64,000 bases of DNA, from positions 4,122,698-4,186,697 of the forward strand of contig CM055816.1 in assembly GCA_029582265.1 (NCBI GenBank). The letters are read 5' to 3'. The position numbers and the translations under genes are program-made. This stretch comes from Zoroaster sp. YZ-2022 (lineage: Eukaryota > Echinodermata > Asteroidea > Forcipulatida > Zoroasteridae). The notes under the pieces were generated by a model, which did no database searches, was not told the origin of the DNA, and was given only the letters and a program-made list of their open reading frames with translations. Shown here one piece after another: positions 9,636 to 20,145 of this stretch. Position 1 is the first letter of the stretch. The number at the start of each line of letters is the position of its first letter.

Positions 9636-10622
9636 CTGTGAATAACACAAATAGTAAATACAAGGTGACTAGTACAAAAAAGGAAGACAGATTGAGAGGA
9701 AAATTATTTTAAAAAATTATCAAAAGAAAATATTATCAACAAATAAATTACTAGCACTTGTGCAAATTCTTTTTTAATTTTTCAATTGCACCCATGTCCA
9801 ACAGTAAAAATCAGGAGTGTGTTTTTGCAGTCATGACCATAAACGTGTTTGGGCTTTGGTCACTGGTTGATTGATTGATAGTTTTTGAGAGTTTGATTGT
9901 TTTGCAATCACATGATTGTTCCAACCAGACTTGATCCAAGTTATCTGCACAGTGCACATCGTGAGTCCTCTAGAGGTGAATTTGCACCCAGTGTTTTGAT
10001 GATAGCTACTTTTATGCCGTGAGCGCCAGCGACACTTTATGCGCGTATCTTATGGTACTAAGTGCGCGCATGTACTTGTCAGCCAATGATTGCTGAGATA
10101 TTCCGCGACGACATCAACTGTAAAATACTAAACGCCTTGACGCGACTATCGCTGCCTTCTCGCCACAGTGGTTTAGCAACATGTGCCCTCAACAGCTCAT
10201 GCACGGTGCGAATCACTTGGGTTAACCCTGGAAATTAAGATGGCAGATTGTCAAAAGTAACGAAAGTTTTATTTCTTATTTTGTTCAAAAAGGATAGTTC
10301 ATACAAAGTAATCATATTTATTACTCACAAGTAAAATTAAAAGTTAACATTTTTTTAAGAGGAGTGACACGTTAAAGACTCTTTTTGGTTACATACATTT
10401 TCCCATAATTCTTTGACCTTTTGTTTTGATAACAAATTTTACATTAGAAACAAGTTTCTGGTTGTGTTAACCAAAAATGCCTGTTAAACTACAAACTTCA
10501 TATCGCTAACCCAAGCCTCCCACATTTATCACAGTTCGTGGCTAGATAGCTCAAGAGTACTTGTACAGTAATCTGGAGATCCCAGGTTCAAGTCCCAATC
10601 TTTAAGTAAAAGGATTTATCAC
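9636..10622. other. intron without a recognised element
   Basis: Contains a (TAAA)-like stretch near 9520-9545 just outside and a degenerate tRNA-like segment at about 10531-10605 (TAGATAGCTCAAGAGTAC and GGTTCAAGTCC), too poor to call a gene. No other structure seen. Confidence 0.45.
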
Positions 10623-10738
10623 CAACTTTATAGGGGAATCTTTTCATAACCTGGACCCAATGATGTTTGAAATGCCACACAATCCATTTATAAGTTTTGG
10701 CCATACGAGGAATTCTGAACCCAAAGGACAGACCACAA
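10623..10738 (-). CDS. OXSM: OXSM second coding exon, 1-nt frameshift
   Basis: Minus-strand exon encoding CPLGSEFLVWPKLINGLCG then ISNIIG, matching the TPLG...VW..LI.G.SGI segment of OXSM. Acceptor AAACAG|TTGTGG (AG at 10739-10740) and donor GTTG|GTGATA (GT at 10621-10622) fit the phases of both neighbouring exons. However, the 116-nt length is one base short of a whole frame, and the reading frame meets TGA shortly after ISNIIG. After that point the frame carrying FPYKV leads correctly into GYVPRG. So one base appears to be missing near 10640-10665. The usual G-L-V-T-P start reads VVVCP here. It could be an assembly error or a real lesion; the other exons are intact, so I favour error or a segregating allele. 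Confidence 0.78.
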
Positions 10739-12670
10739 CTGTTTCAATTACAAAAAACAACAACAATATGTGAGAATAAAACACAGAGAAGACCATCCAA
10801 CTGACCAACTGAACAATGACTGATTGATCTGTCTCATTGGCCAAATGTTTGTCCATCATCATCAAATCATGTTCTTAAATGGTAAAATACAACATGATGG
10901 GGCGTAAGCTTGGACGATAACACAATAATATCGAATATTGCAATACCTTATTTATTCAATTACAATATCGAGAACCTTTCAATTTATCGAGACATCGGCA
11001 AATCATGATTAAAAAAATATATCACCATTAAAAAATGCCATTGTGAGTCAAGTCAGAAATTCCATGGATACAAAATTAGACAGTCTTTTTCAGCTTTTGG
11101 AAGTGAGAAACAAAGCGAACTACTTCAAATACACACTATGAAATGAATTTGTGATTTTGGGGCCACCAGATTTATCAATGTTTTAAATTTTATATTTTTT
11201 TCAAAATATTTTTGACTACCCCACCCCAATCTTCGATTTAAAAAATATTGACTGGCTATTCAATATATTCTACATAGTAAAGGACGAAAGTGATGCCCCA
11301 TTATAAAGCAGAATCTTTTGATCATTGCTCTCCCAGCACAGTCCTGACAGAACTTGAAAGAATTCCCTGAAATTCCATTCCCCCCCCCCCCCCCTTGCTT
11401 CAGGCAGGGCTTCCTCATTCAAGGAAAGTTAAGGAAACTCTGCAAGAATCTATCGGCCAATAAACAAGGATTAAAAAGAAGAAAATTGCAAAGTTGCCAA
11501 AACAATCCAAACATGTCTCGTTCAATGTGACTTTTTGATAGCAGACAGGATGCGCTGCACAGACTAAACGCTCAGATGGTGAATGTGGATTTCTCTCATG
11601 ATCAGCTTTTGCTGCGTCCAAAAAATGTTGCAGATCTGATATCTTCGCACATGACATGTATGATGGCAGCCATGTTTATCGCAACGATCAACATGTACCG
11701 TGTGCTGCACTGGTAGTCTTCAATTCGTTGTGAACAGTCCTGTTTTGACCATTGCGACTGTTTATCAAGGTAACAGCTGCGCTGAGCGTGTCATGCTAGG
11801 ATTATTCATCGTCAAGGGATCAGAATTCGCTGATGTACCATGTAGTACATGTATGTATCGGCCTGTGTTAAAATTCTGACAAATCCCGATCATCACCGAC
11901 TTGAAAATCAAGTCTATCACTGATTTCACTAATAACCAACGTCGTTCCCCATGTGCTCGATCTCCCAATCCATCTACCATTGGAACGAAATCAACTATCG
12001 GGACAAAGTTGACAACAATGGAACGGGCACCAACGCTTTTGGAAAGACTGCCGCTACCGGTACTTTTTTTCATTTTTTGATTTTTGTTTTAAATTGAAAA
12101 TTTTAAAAAATTTGACCCACCCACCCACATTTTCGGAAAAAAATTGAAATTTTAAAAGTGATAATTTGAGTGGTCCCCATTAGGATGTTTGTGAGGAGTA
12201 CATACTTGTGGTTATCGGCCCACAACGCCCCCAAGCTTGTCCCTCCCATGCAATATTTATGACAATGGGATGGTAATGGCAATGTTCACCCCTCCCCGCC
12301 AATAATTATTGCCCCCAACAATTTTTTTTTTAAAGCACATGATTATTACATTTGTATAACTTTATTCTATTTAGGCCAATTTATGCCAAATCTTTTCTGG
12401 AAAATCTTTCTCAAAAACTTACTTTTATGTTAAATGATTCTTTGAAACAATAAATCTAATCAAGTTTATTCTTTTGATAAAAAAAAGCTATAAAATTTTA
12501 AAAAAAAAATTATAAAAAACTAACCAAAACATGAAGAAACATATCGGCAATGTGGGGGGTCCCTAATCCCTCCCACCCCCCCCCCATCAGAACACAAAAT
12601 CACCCACCACCACTGCTAGTAGTAAGATTATATCTAGTAGTAGTATAGTAATAGTATCTAACAGTTATAA
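10739..12670. other. OXSM first intron, diverged hAT-like remnant
   Basis: From about 10905 (ACACAATAATATCGAATATT, TTTATCGAGACATCGGCAAA) the sequence matches the AATATCG-rich element at 59455-60140; the right part reads GGTTATCGGCCCACAACGC near 12210. An open minus-strand frame at 11415-11657 (starting MSCAKISDLQHFLDAAKADH) has no identified relatives and may be a transposon exon or chance. C-runs lie at 11382 and 12577. Confidence 0.5.
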
Positions 12671-12905
12671 GATAGAATACAACCGCCACTTTTCTATCCA
12701 AATATCACATATTTTCCTTTAAAATATGATAGAGGACATAATTTAAAGAGAGGAAAGTGAAGTCAAGTGAGGGATTGGAAACGATATTTGGGGATACTTT
12801 GAGCAATGAATGTGAGAAGTTGGCCATTTTGTCGTCTGTTAAAAACATATGCTTAGACATTTGTGCACAAGTGGCAGTTGGGTTTGACATTCTTTCTGTT
12901 TATGA
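12670..12905. repeat. dispersed repeat, uninterrupted copy holding two empty sites
   Basis: Begins AGAATACAACCGCCACTTTTCTATC and runs to GGGTTTGACATTCTTTCTG. The same sequence is found in pieces at 27448-27534, 29178-29289 and 29737-29815, separated by inserted elements. The site that took the TTAA element is at about 12736-12745 (ATAATTTAAAGAG), and the site that took the 443-bp TIR element is at about 12830 (TTTTGTCGTCTGTTAAAAAC). Confidence 0.8.
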
Positions 12906-12924
12906 AATAAAGAGTGCATTTTTG

Positions 12925-13072
12925 ATGAAGTCTAGGGCCACTGGACTCCCTCCGTATCCTTGGCCCTAGCCCCACAAAGGAAGATCTGCACTTTTGATCT
13001 GCTAATTATTAAAACCTAAAACATTGTGATTAGGTAACCTTGCCCAAGCAGACACTTTTGGCAAAAAATCCA
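12925..13072. repeat. left arm of 4-kb-spaced inverted repeat
   Basis: Contains GGACTCCCTCCGTATCCTTG, GCACTTTTGATCTGCTAATT and GCCCAAGCAGACACTTTTGGC. The inverse complement of each word occurs in order at 17043-17212. The arms flank the dead pogo transposase and could be termini of a larger element or two copies of one repeat. Confidence 0.7.
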
Positions 13073-13919
13073 TTATTCTGGGATAGCTCACTTCATGAAA
13101 ATTTCAAAAACATTTTTTTAAATTAAAATGTAATTAGGCTAGGCCTAATATATCGTAAGGTCATTAAAGGGTTTCGATCGACATGTATTTCGATCCCCAC
13201 TTTGATTCCCTTTTGCGAGAGATAGTGCGAGATCCACAGTGACCAGAAGCTCTGTTGTAACATCCACGCCTCCATGCTATCGGCAGACTTCAACATGTTG
13301 AGAATAAAGTTCCTGTCGTAAGTGACACCCAAAAGTTTATATAATGCTTAATTTTTGGTATAGATCACTAATGCAATATTTTACTAATAATCAAATGTGT
13401 CAAAGAAACACAACCATTGTCAAATATTCCAAACGTAAGTTTTCGCCTGCCAGATAAAGTTTCATTTTTCTAAAGTAGCCACGATAGATCACGTGATGTT
13501 GTTGTTATTTGGGATTGTATGGCGTGCCAATATTGGAATAAAATTAAGTTTATCTCAAGTGAAATTACATTGTTATATTCTTCTTTGTTTTACTGCAGAC
13601 TGTGATCATTTCTGATGAGCCCGATAAACATGATCTGTCCACATTTTTTTTAAATGAAAGCTTCATTGGCTAGATGAGGCTCCTTTCTCCCCCAAAATCA
13701 CACATGGCCATTCATACGTTGCCAGATAATCAGAATGTTATGAATTTTTTGTATTGGGGAAATAGAACAGTTACTTTTATTTTATTTATTTATTTATTTT
13801 ATGCTGTAAGGACAAAAAAAAAATAATAATTAATTTTTGAATTTTATGAACAGATTTTTTTTTTTAATGGCAATATTCCATTTTATTTTATTTCTGCAGA
13901 CTGTGATCAATAAAAGGTA
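13073..13919. other. AT-rich intron, no gene
   Basis: Simple T-rich and TTTA stretches at 13770-13870. The phrase CTGCAGACTGTGATCA occurs at about 13597 and again at 13897, just before the transposase remnant, suggesting an element-internal duplication. Confidence 0.45.
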
Positions 13920-15700
13920 GCCAGATGTTATTCTCAGAATCTTTGATAATGCATATGAGGCTGTAGTTGGTCAGGAATCCCAATTAAAAAGGCTTCAAGG
14001 ACTTTCTCTGTTCCATATTCTCTACCGCCAGCATGACAGAATTAATGGTAAAAACCAAATTGGAAACTACTAGGTCTGGCCTCTGAACCCCTGTTGAGTC
14101 AGGAAGAGGGCAAACTCTAGTAACACACATTGAGTTGATGTCTTCCTTTGGCTATGGATACTCGCACTGAAGTTACAGCACTTGCTACTTGACTTGGCAA
14201 TCCACCTTGGAAAGAGAAAGAAGTCAGATAAGCCTCCACTACAGTGGTTTTACAGCTTCATGAAACGCCACAGAACTCAAGGTGCAGAAACCCAGATCAC
14301 TGGAGATAATGAGAGCTAAAGCTACTTCTCTGGAGACAGTCAATAAATACTTTGACGAACTGGAGCACATTTTGAAGAAATATAACCTGAAGGATCGACT
14401 ACAGGCCATCTACAATATTGATGAGAAGGGCATCGCTGAGGAACCATACACCTCCATGTATTGTATCCTCACGCCAAGAAGTACCTCCAGCAGCAACTAT
14501 GGGTAAATCATCTACTTATTACAACAGTAATTGGATGTGGGAATGCTCTTGGTATGGCATTGCCCCCATTTTTCATATTCTAAGGGACAGCGTATGTGAA
14601 GGAATTCTTGTCCGGGTTGTACTGCTGGTACAGGAGGGGCAGTGACTCGGGCTGGTCTAACTCAGACATTTTTCAGAGATACCTTGAAGACCATTTCAGC
14701 AAATACTCCATTCCAGCTACATCAGATAACCATCTCTTGATATTGTATGATGGACATAAGTCTCATGTGTCACTATCACTCATTCAATGGGCACGGGAGA
14801 GAAATATCATTCTATTTGTACTTCCAGCACACACTTCACATATTCTTCAGCCGATGGACGTTGGATGTTTTGGACCATTTGAAAAAATCCTCAATGGTAT
14901 GAGACACACCCATATGCGGCACCATGCAACATCTGGAATTGACAGGTACTCTATGTGAGATAGCTTGCCAAGGCATATACATGTGCACTTACACCAAATA
15001 ACCTGCAAGCATCATTCGAAAGTGTGGCATCTACCCAGTTGACCGATGTTCTGTGAACCAATCAAGCTTTCTGCCAGCAACAGTTTTCACTTCATCAACA
15101 GTTAATTGTCCAGAGAACATTTCAGCTACTTCTTCCACATCTGTCATGGCAGCTGAGAAACCTACGGCTGATGACACTCTCCAGATGCACCAACTTTTTT
15201 TCAGGAAAGCTGAAGCGACAGAGAACACCAAAAACAAAAAAGCGAAAGTTCTTAGCGCTGCTGTAGGAGGTAAAGCCATCACTGAAGACACAGTTGTAGA
15301 TAACATCAGGAAACATCAGGAGCAACAAAGAAACCAAAGAAATCTGTCACCAAGAGTTCACCAAAACCCAGTACTTCTGGAACAAGTCATCAGAACAGAA
15401 AACCAAGAAATCAACCACCTGTGGGTTATGGATGACGAAGACAGTGATGCTGAATCTCAAACAACTGATCCCAAAGACCTCTGTTGCAAGTGCAAAGGTT
15501 GCAACCAACAGAACTAAGAAATATTGACTACATTTCCTTTGTTTCATGTAAGACAGTGCACATATCCTGACTGCAGTCACTGGGTACACTTAAGATTTTG
15601 CACACCAGTACGTGTTGTTCGCGAGATTCGATATTTTGGTGCCCTTGCCACCATCAGTCAGAAGAATAAAACCGAAACAGATAAAAATGTAAAATTGTAG
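13920..15700 (+). pseudogene. pogo/Tigger-type (CENPB-DDE) transposase, broken
   Basis: Frames in sequence resemble a DDE_1 pogo transposase. First comes an N-terminal helix-turn-helix remnant (SFGYGYSRTEVTALAT, then WFYSFMKRH, 14130-14275), followed by KPRSLEIMRAKA and NIDEKGIAEE at 14285-14440 (first catalytic Asp in NIDE). Next is the core block DNHLLILYDGHKSH (second Asp) and HTSHILQPMDVGCFGPFEK at 14725-14885. The C-terminal tail (15050-15515) is Ser/Asp-rich. It ends in a Cys/His segment, CCKCKGCNQQN...YPDCSHWVHLRFC at 15480-15600, as in PHD-like tails of some invertebrate pogo elements. Several frameshifts and stops (for example after 14506 and at 14958) break it, so it is inactive. 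It lies on the strand opposite to OXSM, in OXSM intron 1. Terminal repeats were not located. Confidence 0.88.
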
Positions 15701-17042
15701 CAAATATTATTTCAACAAGTAAAAGAATACAAAATGAAAACAAATATTGCCATTCATTGTTAAACTTGCCATTCAGTTTTCATTGAATAGGAAAATTTCC
15801 TTGTTTGTTGCAAGAAAAATTAAACTCCACTTTCCTGGCTGTGTTGCCCCCAAAAAGTAAAAAGTAAAAATAAAAATAAAGATATAATATACAACAGGCA
15901 AATCAATAAAATAACAATGAACAATAATTAAGAACAATAAAAAGATATCTCACACACACATCAGTTAATGATACAGGCTAAAATGACCAAAATAATCTCT
16001 GCTGAGCTCCTCCTGTGTAGATTTCACCACTGAAACTGTAAAATCATCGTTATGGATAATGGATCCTTAATCATTTCCCTGGTCAAAAACGTTTTTGACT
16101 TTATTTATTAACTAAAATAATCGTCTCACTAGCGGACAGTGGAAGTTTGGACAACACTTCTACCATTTTTGAGACATTTGCATACCATACCAGCGTCTGA
16201 AGTTGATGTAAAATTGCTCGTCCAATGAAAGGATCGAAAACATAGGCGGTGCTTTCTATCCCACATGTGCACCTGTACCACTGTAAATGGCGGATGATCT
16301 TTCGCAACGAAAGACTGCAACTACGAGGATTTCAACAGGCTATGAACTGAAATCATATTAAAAGGTTGGTTAAATGATTTTTAAAATTCCATTTAGTTTC
16401 TGCTTCGAACAATTTTTCGTTAGGCCAAGAGAATGAAAGTCATAGATTTGCGTCCGGAAAATTTTGAAAACACATAGAGGCTTTTTCATTATTCATTATT
16501 CATTATTTCCATTGATCATTAATAACAAGCGCAATCACAAGATGTTTCTTCAATCTGTGTGCGTACATGCATCATTATACGTCGCGGCCGCACACAGGCA
16601 TACTAGTACTACTACTAGGCTCAACAGCGAGCGTGTTGTGCATGTGAAGGCGGTACAGTTGCAGGTGCGGATCGGACGGAGTTTAATACAGTTTTAAGCG
16701 CGATCACGACCTTTTTGTGAGCGGCGTTTATCGCGGACTAAGACTGTAAGAAGAACATGTGCTAATGATTATTTTATAAGCGCACATACTGGTGGAAATT
16801 TGGTAAAAACTTCGTTTTACTGATGTGGATGATTTGGAACTAAATTTGTTTGGTGAAAATACCTTTTTGTGCAAATAATTATTTTTTGGCAAATAATGAA
16901 CAATTTAGGCGGTAGCTGGGACATCTGGGCGGTGGGCGCCAAATCTATGTTGACTTTCATTCTCATGGCCTTATGCTTATCCGATCGAAAACCCATGACA
17001 CCAGGATACTACACTAGGCCTAGGCCTATCACCAAAATTACA
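15701..17042. other. OXSM intron 1, no confident gene
   Basis: AT-rich with a GC-richer island at 16550-16740 (GTCGCGGCCGC, GGTGCGGATCGGACGGAG). A 68-codon minus-strand frame at 16101-16307 (MRKIIRHLQWYRCTCGIEST) has no recognised relatives. ATTCATT tandem copies at 16485-16510. Confidence 0.4.
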
Positions 17043-17212
17043 ATATTACTAATTAGCAAACTTCATCATATTCATGCCAAAAGTGTCTGCTTGGGCAAGC
17101 TTACCTAATCACCAAATTTTAGATTGTAATAATTAGCAGATCAAAAGTTGAAAAATTGCTCCTTTTTTGTACATGTGGGGTTAGGGCCAAGGATACGAAG
17201 GGAGTCCAGTGT
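17043..17212. repeat. right arm of 4-kb-spaced inverted repeat
   Basis: Inverse complement of 12925-13072: GCCAAAAGTGTCTGCTTGGGC, AATTAGCAGATCAAAAGT, CCAAGGATACGAAGGGAGTCC. It ends about 80 bp from the OXSM first-exon donor. Confidence 0.7.
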
Positions 17213-17292
17213 ATTGGCTCTAGAATGGGGAGACTGGAGACATTTTGTCAAATGAATGTCTATTTGAGAATGAGAATGATCGACACACTCAC

Positions 17293-17425
17293 CAACCCCA
17301 GTAACGACAACTCGTCTATCATGTGACGCAGAATATTCTCGGTATTTTGAAAACTTGACGCAAGTGAAGATTGAGAAAAGTTGTCTTTTCTTACGTACTT
17401 TTAAAACACTTATTATTGTCAACAT
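17293..17425 (-). CDS. OXSM: OXSM first coding exon: start codon and mitochondrial targeting peptide
   Basis: Minus-strand exon of 44 codons plus 1 nt. It starts at ATG (17425-17423) with MLTIISVLKVRKKRQLFSIF and ends with SASHDRRVVVTGV, then donor GTTG|GTGAGT (GT at 17291-17292). RRVVVTGVG is the N-terminal beta strand of FabF/OXSM. The 36 residues before it are rich in Arg/Lys, Ser and hydrophobics with no acidic residue until the Glu of KYREY, as expected of a mitochondrial presequence. The exon ends in phase 1, matching the acceptor of 10623-10738. I chose this ATG because it is the first in frame and gives a normal presequence length. Upstream (17460-17500) GCTGCCATTTTGTAAAG contains a YY1-like word, possibly promoter-related. 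Confidence 0.9.
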
Positions 17426-18640
17426 TTTATCTTGCTTCGGTTTCCACCGTGATCACTGACTGAAAGCTGCCATTTTGTAAAGTGCGCCCCCTTGTGAACT
17501 TCAATTATTGGCTAAAAGTTCGGTCTACTTAAAAACGCGTACGTCACAAGATTTTGAGAAGGATCACTTATAATAATAATTAATAATTATTACAGTATAA
17601 GGCATCAGCTCACGGCAAAAACATAAATACTGCTCATCTTCAAAGCATTTAAACTTTGCTTTCGTACCAGGATAAAGTATTTAGAAATCAACTGGGATCA
17701 GCTAAAAAATTGAAAAACTGTCAAATAATTCGCGAGGAAACAGGACGGGTTTCATAGCACACACATTTTTCTTACAAAATGAGTCTGAAAAAAAAGTATT
17801 ATTTTTATTTTATTAATTTTAATTTGGTGACATGCCCTTATACATGCTTCAGTTTCACCATGGAGGAAGGAACTTCCTTCCTCCATGGTTTCACAATGTA
17901 AATAGAAAATGCCAATGAATTTCATCCCAATTATCAGTATGTGTTTGGTAGTAAAAAATTGAAGATGATGGTGTGTTTGTTTTAGGCCAACTGTCCTTAT
18001 AAGGCCCATTGAGCAATTTATTGTTATTGAAAAATGATTCAATGGTCCAAAGATTGAGATAATATTTTTTAAATGCTTGAATGTGCCTGCAAAACTGGCC
18101 CTCTGGTCAGACAAAAGGGGCTATTAAGGAATTACTGACTATTGTGTGTAGGAGGATTAGTGAAGGATTAACAGTGGCGCTGCCATTGATGTTCCAGACT
18201 ACAGTAGCTGTTTTGTAGGTATTAGGACTGTCAATTATCACTTCTTTTGTCTGCTTCCAGAAGCTGTTCCACGCAGAACAGTTGCTTTCAAATCTGGTAA
18301 ATGAATGAAGCAAGCTAAATGAATAGTACGGGCTAATAATAGGTTTTCCCGGCCAATTTCAACAAAAAATCATTCAATTTCATCAACACGCTTTCAAATT
18401 CACGCGATTTTGATAATTCAATCCAACTAGGGTTTCTCTTTCGATATTATTGCATTCAATTTCGTTTTCGTGCACACATGATTTCTTTCTTTTCATTCTA
18501 TTTCGTTTATAGGCATTCAAAACTACAAGATCACCATTCTTATGTTGAATATCTACCACATTTTCGCAATAGGTGCAATCAAATTCAGAGTCATTGAACC
18601 GCACCAGCCTGTTGCTGCTGGCTTTGACGAAATTGAATGA
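17426..18640. other. presumed OXSM upstream region
   Basis: Holds a perfect short hairpin at 17859-17888 (CCATGGAGGAAGGAACTTCC...TCCATGG) and AT-rich filler. No gene seen divergent from OXSM. CpG content is only modestly raised near 17440-17560. Confidence 0.4.
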
Positions 18641-18765
18641 ACTTAGCGACCATTTGAAATTGAATGATCTTATTTGTCGAGTGAATGCTCAAGTGTTGAA
18701 ATTCAATGATCTTATTTGTCGAGTGAATGCTCAGGTGTTGAAATTGAATGACTCTTTATAACTGT
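18640..18765. repeat. two-copy 42-bp tandem duplication
   Basis: AATGATCTTATTTGTCGAGT, GAATGCTCAAGTGTTGAAAT is repeated in tandem. GAAATTGAATGA and its inverse also recur from 18355 to 18850, and GGCCAATTTC / GAAATTGGCCGGAAAACC lie at 18351 and 18845, so 18345-18865 is likely one foldback element. Confidence 0.7.
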
Positions 18766-19099
18766 TGAATGCTGATGATGTAGCTGAGCATTTATTTTCA
18801 AACGAAATTGAATGAGCCGGGTATCAAATTGAATGATTTTTCCGAAATTGGCCGGAAAACCTATATTAAAGTTTAACATTGCTCAATACGCTCTAAGAGG
18901 ATTGTAGGTCAGCTGAACAAATTCGACAGGAAAAAAACATTTCGGGATCCGGTAAAAGCTATGCTTAGCAAACATCAGTTGGCAGCCAAAACTGTGTCAC
19001 ATAAAATGTAAATTGCTTCTGGTAGGTTCTCAGCTAAATTTTGCCTTAGCAATATTTTCTGTTTAGCATGATTCATGCATGATTCTTTCATGATTCATG

Positions 19100-19235
19100 A
19101 TAACATTCTCCTGAGGACGATCAGAGCACACTGATCGAAACGTCGAGTTGTACCTCCAGTTCTTTTCAGAACTAATTACTACTCACTTGAGAATATCACA
19201 TGGTGTCACCGCAATTAGTCTTACTTATGATTCAT
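19100..19235 (+). repeat. dispersed CGAAACGTC hairpin repeat, best copy
   Basis: CTCCTGAGGACGATCAGAGC, then ACACTGATCGAAACGTCGAG and GGTGTCACCGCAATTAGTC. Here the tandem unit that is expanded at 668-1622 is present only once. Confidence 0.8.
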
Positions 19236-19894
19236 GCAGTTCGATGAAATTGGGTCCTTATAATCTCTGGACCACTGAGCTCGTCTGATGACAACATGCC
19301 GGCTGATCATGGGCTGATCGATCAGGAGAGATAACAGCGGTTACCACTGATGAGGAGCTGAGGTTTGCACTCGTACGACTACACCAGATCGTCGTGGGTT
19401 CGAGTCCCGCCTATCGAGTGCCGCGCCAAAGAGTTTTTCAAGCTGATATTCGAAAACATTGAGAATACAGTGCTGTGCTATAAGTCAGTGAATGGTAAAT
19501 ATTATATTTTAAATTGTAATACATTCCCGCCAAAAGAAAATAATTCTATCAATTAACGTTAGATGTGTTTACCTGTAGCTTAATTTTATTTATATTTTAC
19601 AAAACATCCCCATTCCCATAGCAACATCCCAAACATTTTTAAAACTTTTGGTTAACATGTTTTCTCTCAAATGAGAGCATAAGTTTCCAAAGGTATTCCC
19701 CATATAACTAGTGTATCCCCATGCTTTCATTAGGACCTCGACCTAATTAATTCTATAATGATAAGGTCAAACACGTGTCCGGTTTCTGGTCATAAGTCGA
19801 CTTCAAAATCCATGTGGTCACGCGCTTTTTATTTATTTATTTATTTATTTATTTTTTGCCAACCGGTGTAATACGCGTGATACACGTTTATTGG

Positions 19895-20145
19895 AACCAA
19901 GCGCACCGAACTCAAGTTCTGGTGTTGCCAGCAGCAGGGTGTGGGTGGTTCGAGCCCTGGTCGTGACACTTGTGTCCTTGAGCAAGGTACTTAACCATAA
20001 TTGCTTCGTCCTTCGGATGGGACGTAAAGCCGTAGGTCCCGTGTGCACGTAAAAAAAAGAATGCGCCTTGAGCACCACTTAGTTGGTGGATACGTGCGCT
20101 ATATAAGTCCACACATTATTATTATTATTATTATTATTATTAAAT
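19895..20145 (+). repeat. tRNA-derived SINE family 1, partial
   Basis: Has GGTGGTTCGAGCCCTGGTCG (box B), CTTGTGTCCTTGAGCAAGG, GCGCCTTGAGCACCACTTAG and GTGCGCTATATAAGTCCACA, then an (ATT)n tail. The box A half is replaced by CACCGAACTCAAGTTCTGG, a variant shared with 56942-57296. Confidence 0.82.

Larger units (their letters stand above)
1..17425 (-). other. OXSM: OXSM gene body, 5' part, 3' end outside window
   Basis: Span of the gene inferred from seven exons on the minus strand; each is listed separately. Exon order, GT/AG boundaries and codon phase agree from one exon to the next. The product is mitochondrial 3-oxoacyl-ACP synthase, which condenses malonyl-ACP with a growing acyl-ACP in mitochondrial type II fatty acid synthesis. 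About half the usual protein (roughly 460 residues in the family) is encoded here. The exons for the two active-site histidines should lie left of base 1. The first intron is about 6.6 kb and contains a dead pogo transposase; the last intron visible here is about 3.4 kb and contains several minisatellites. Confidence 0.88.

Noticed and set aside
10531..10605. Possible tRNA gene in OXSM intron
   Set aside because: Box A- and B-like words only; stems do not pair well.
19340..19430. Possible tRNA gene (GTGGGTTCGAGTCCCGCC)
   Set aside because: Box B is good but no matching acceptor stem; more likely a SINE fragment.
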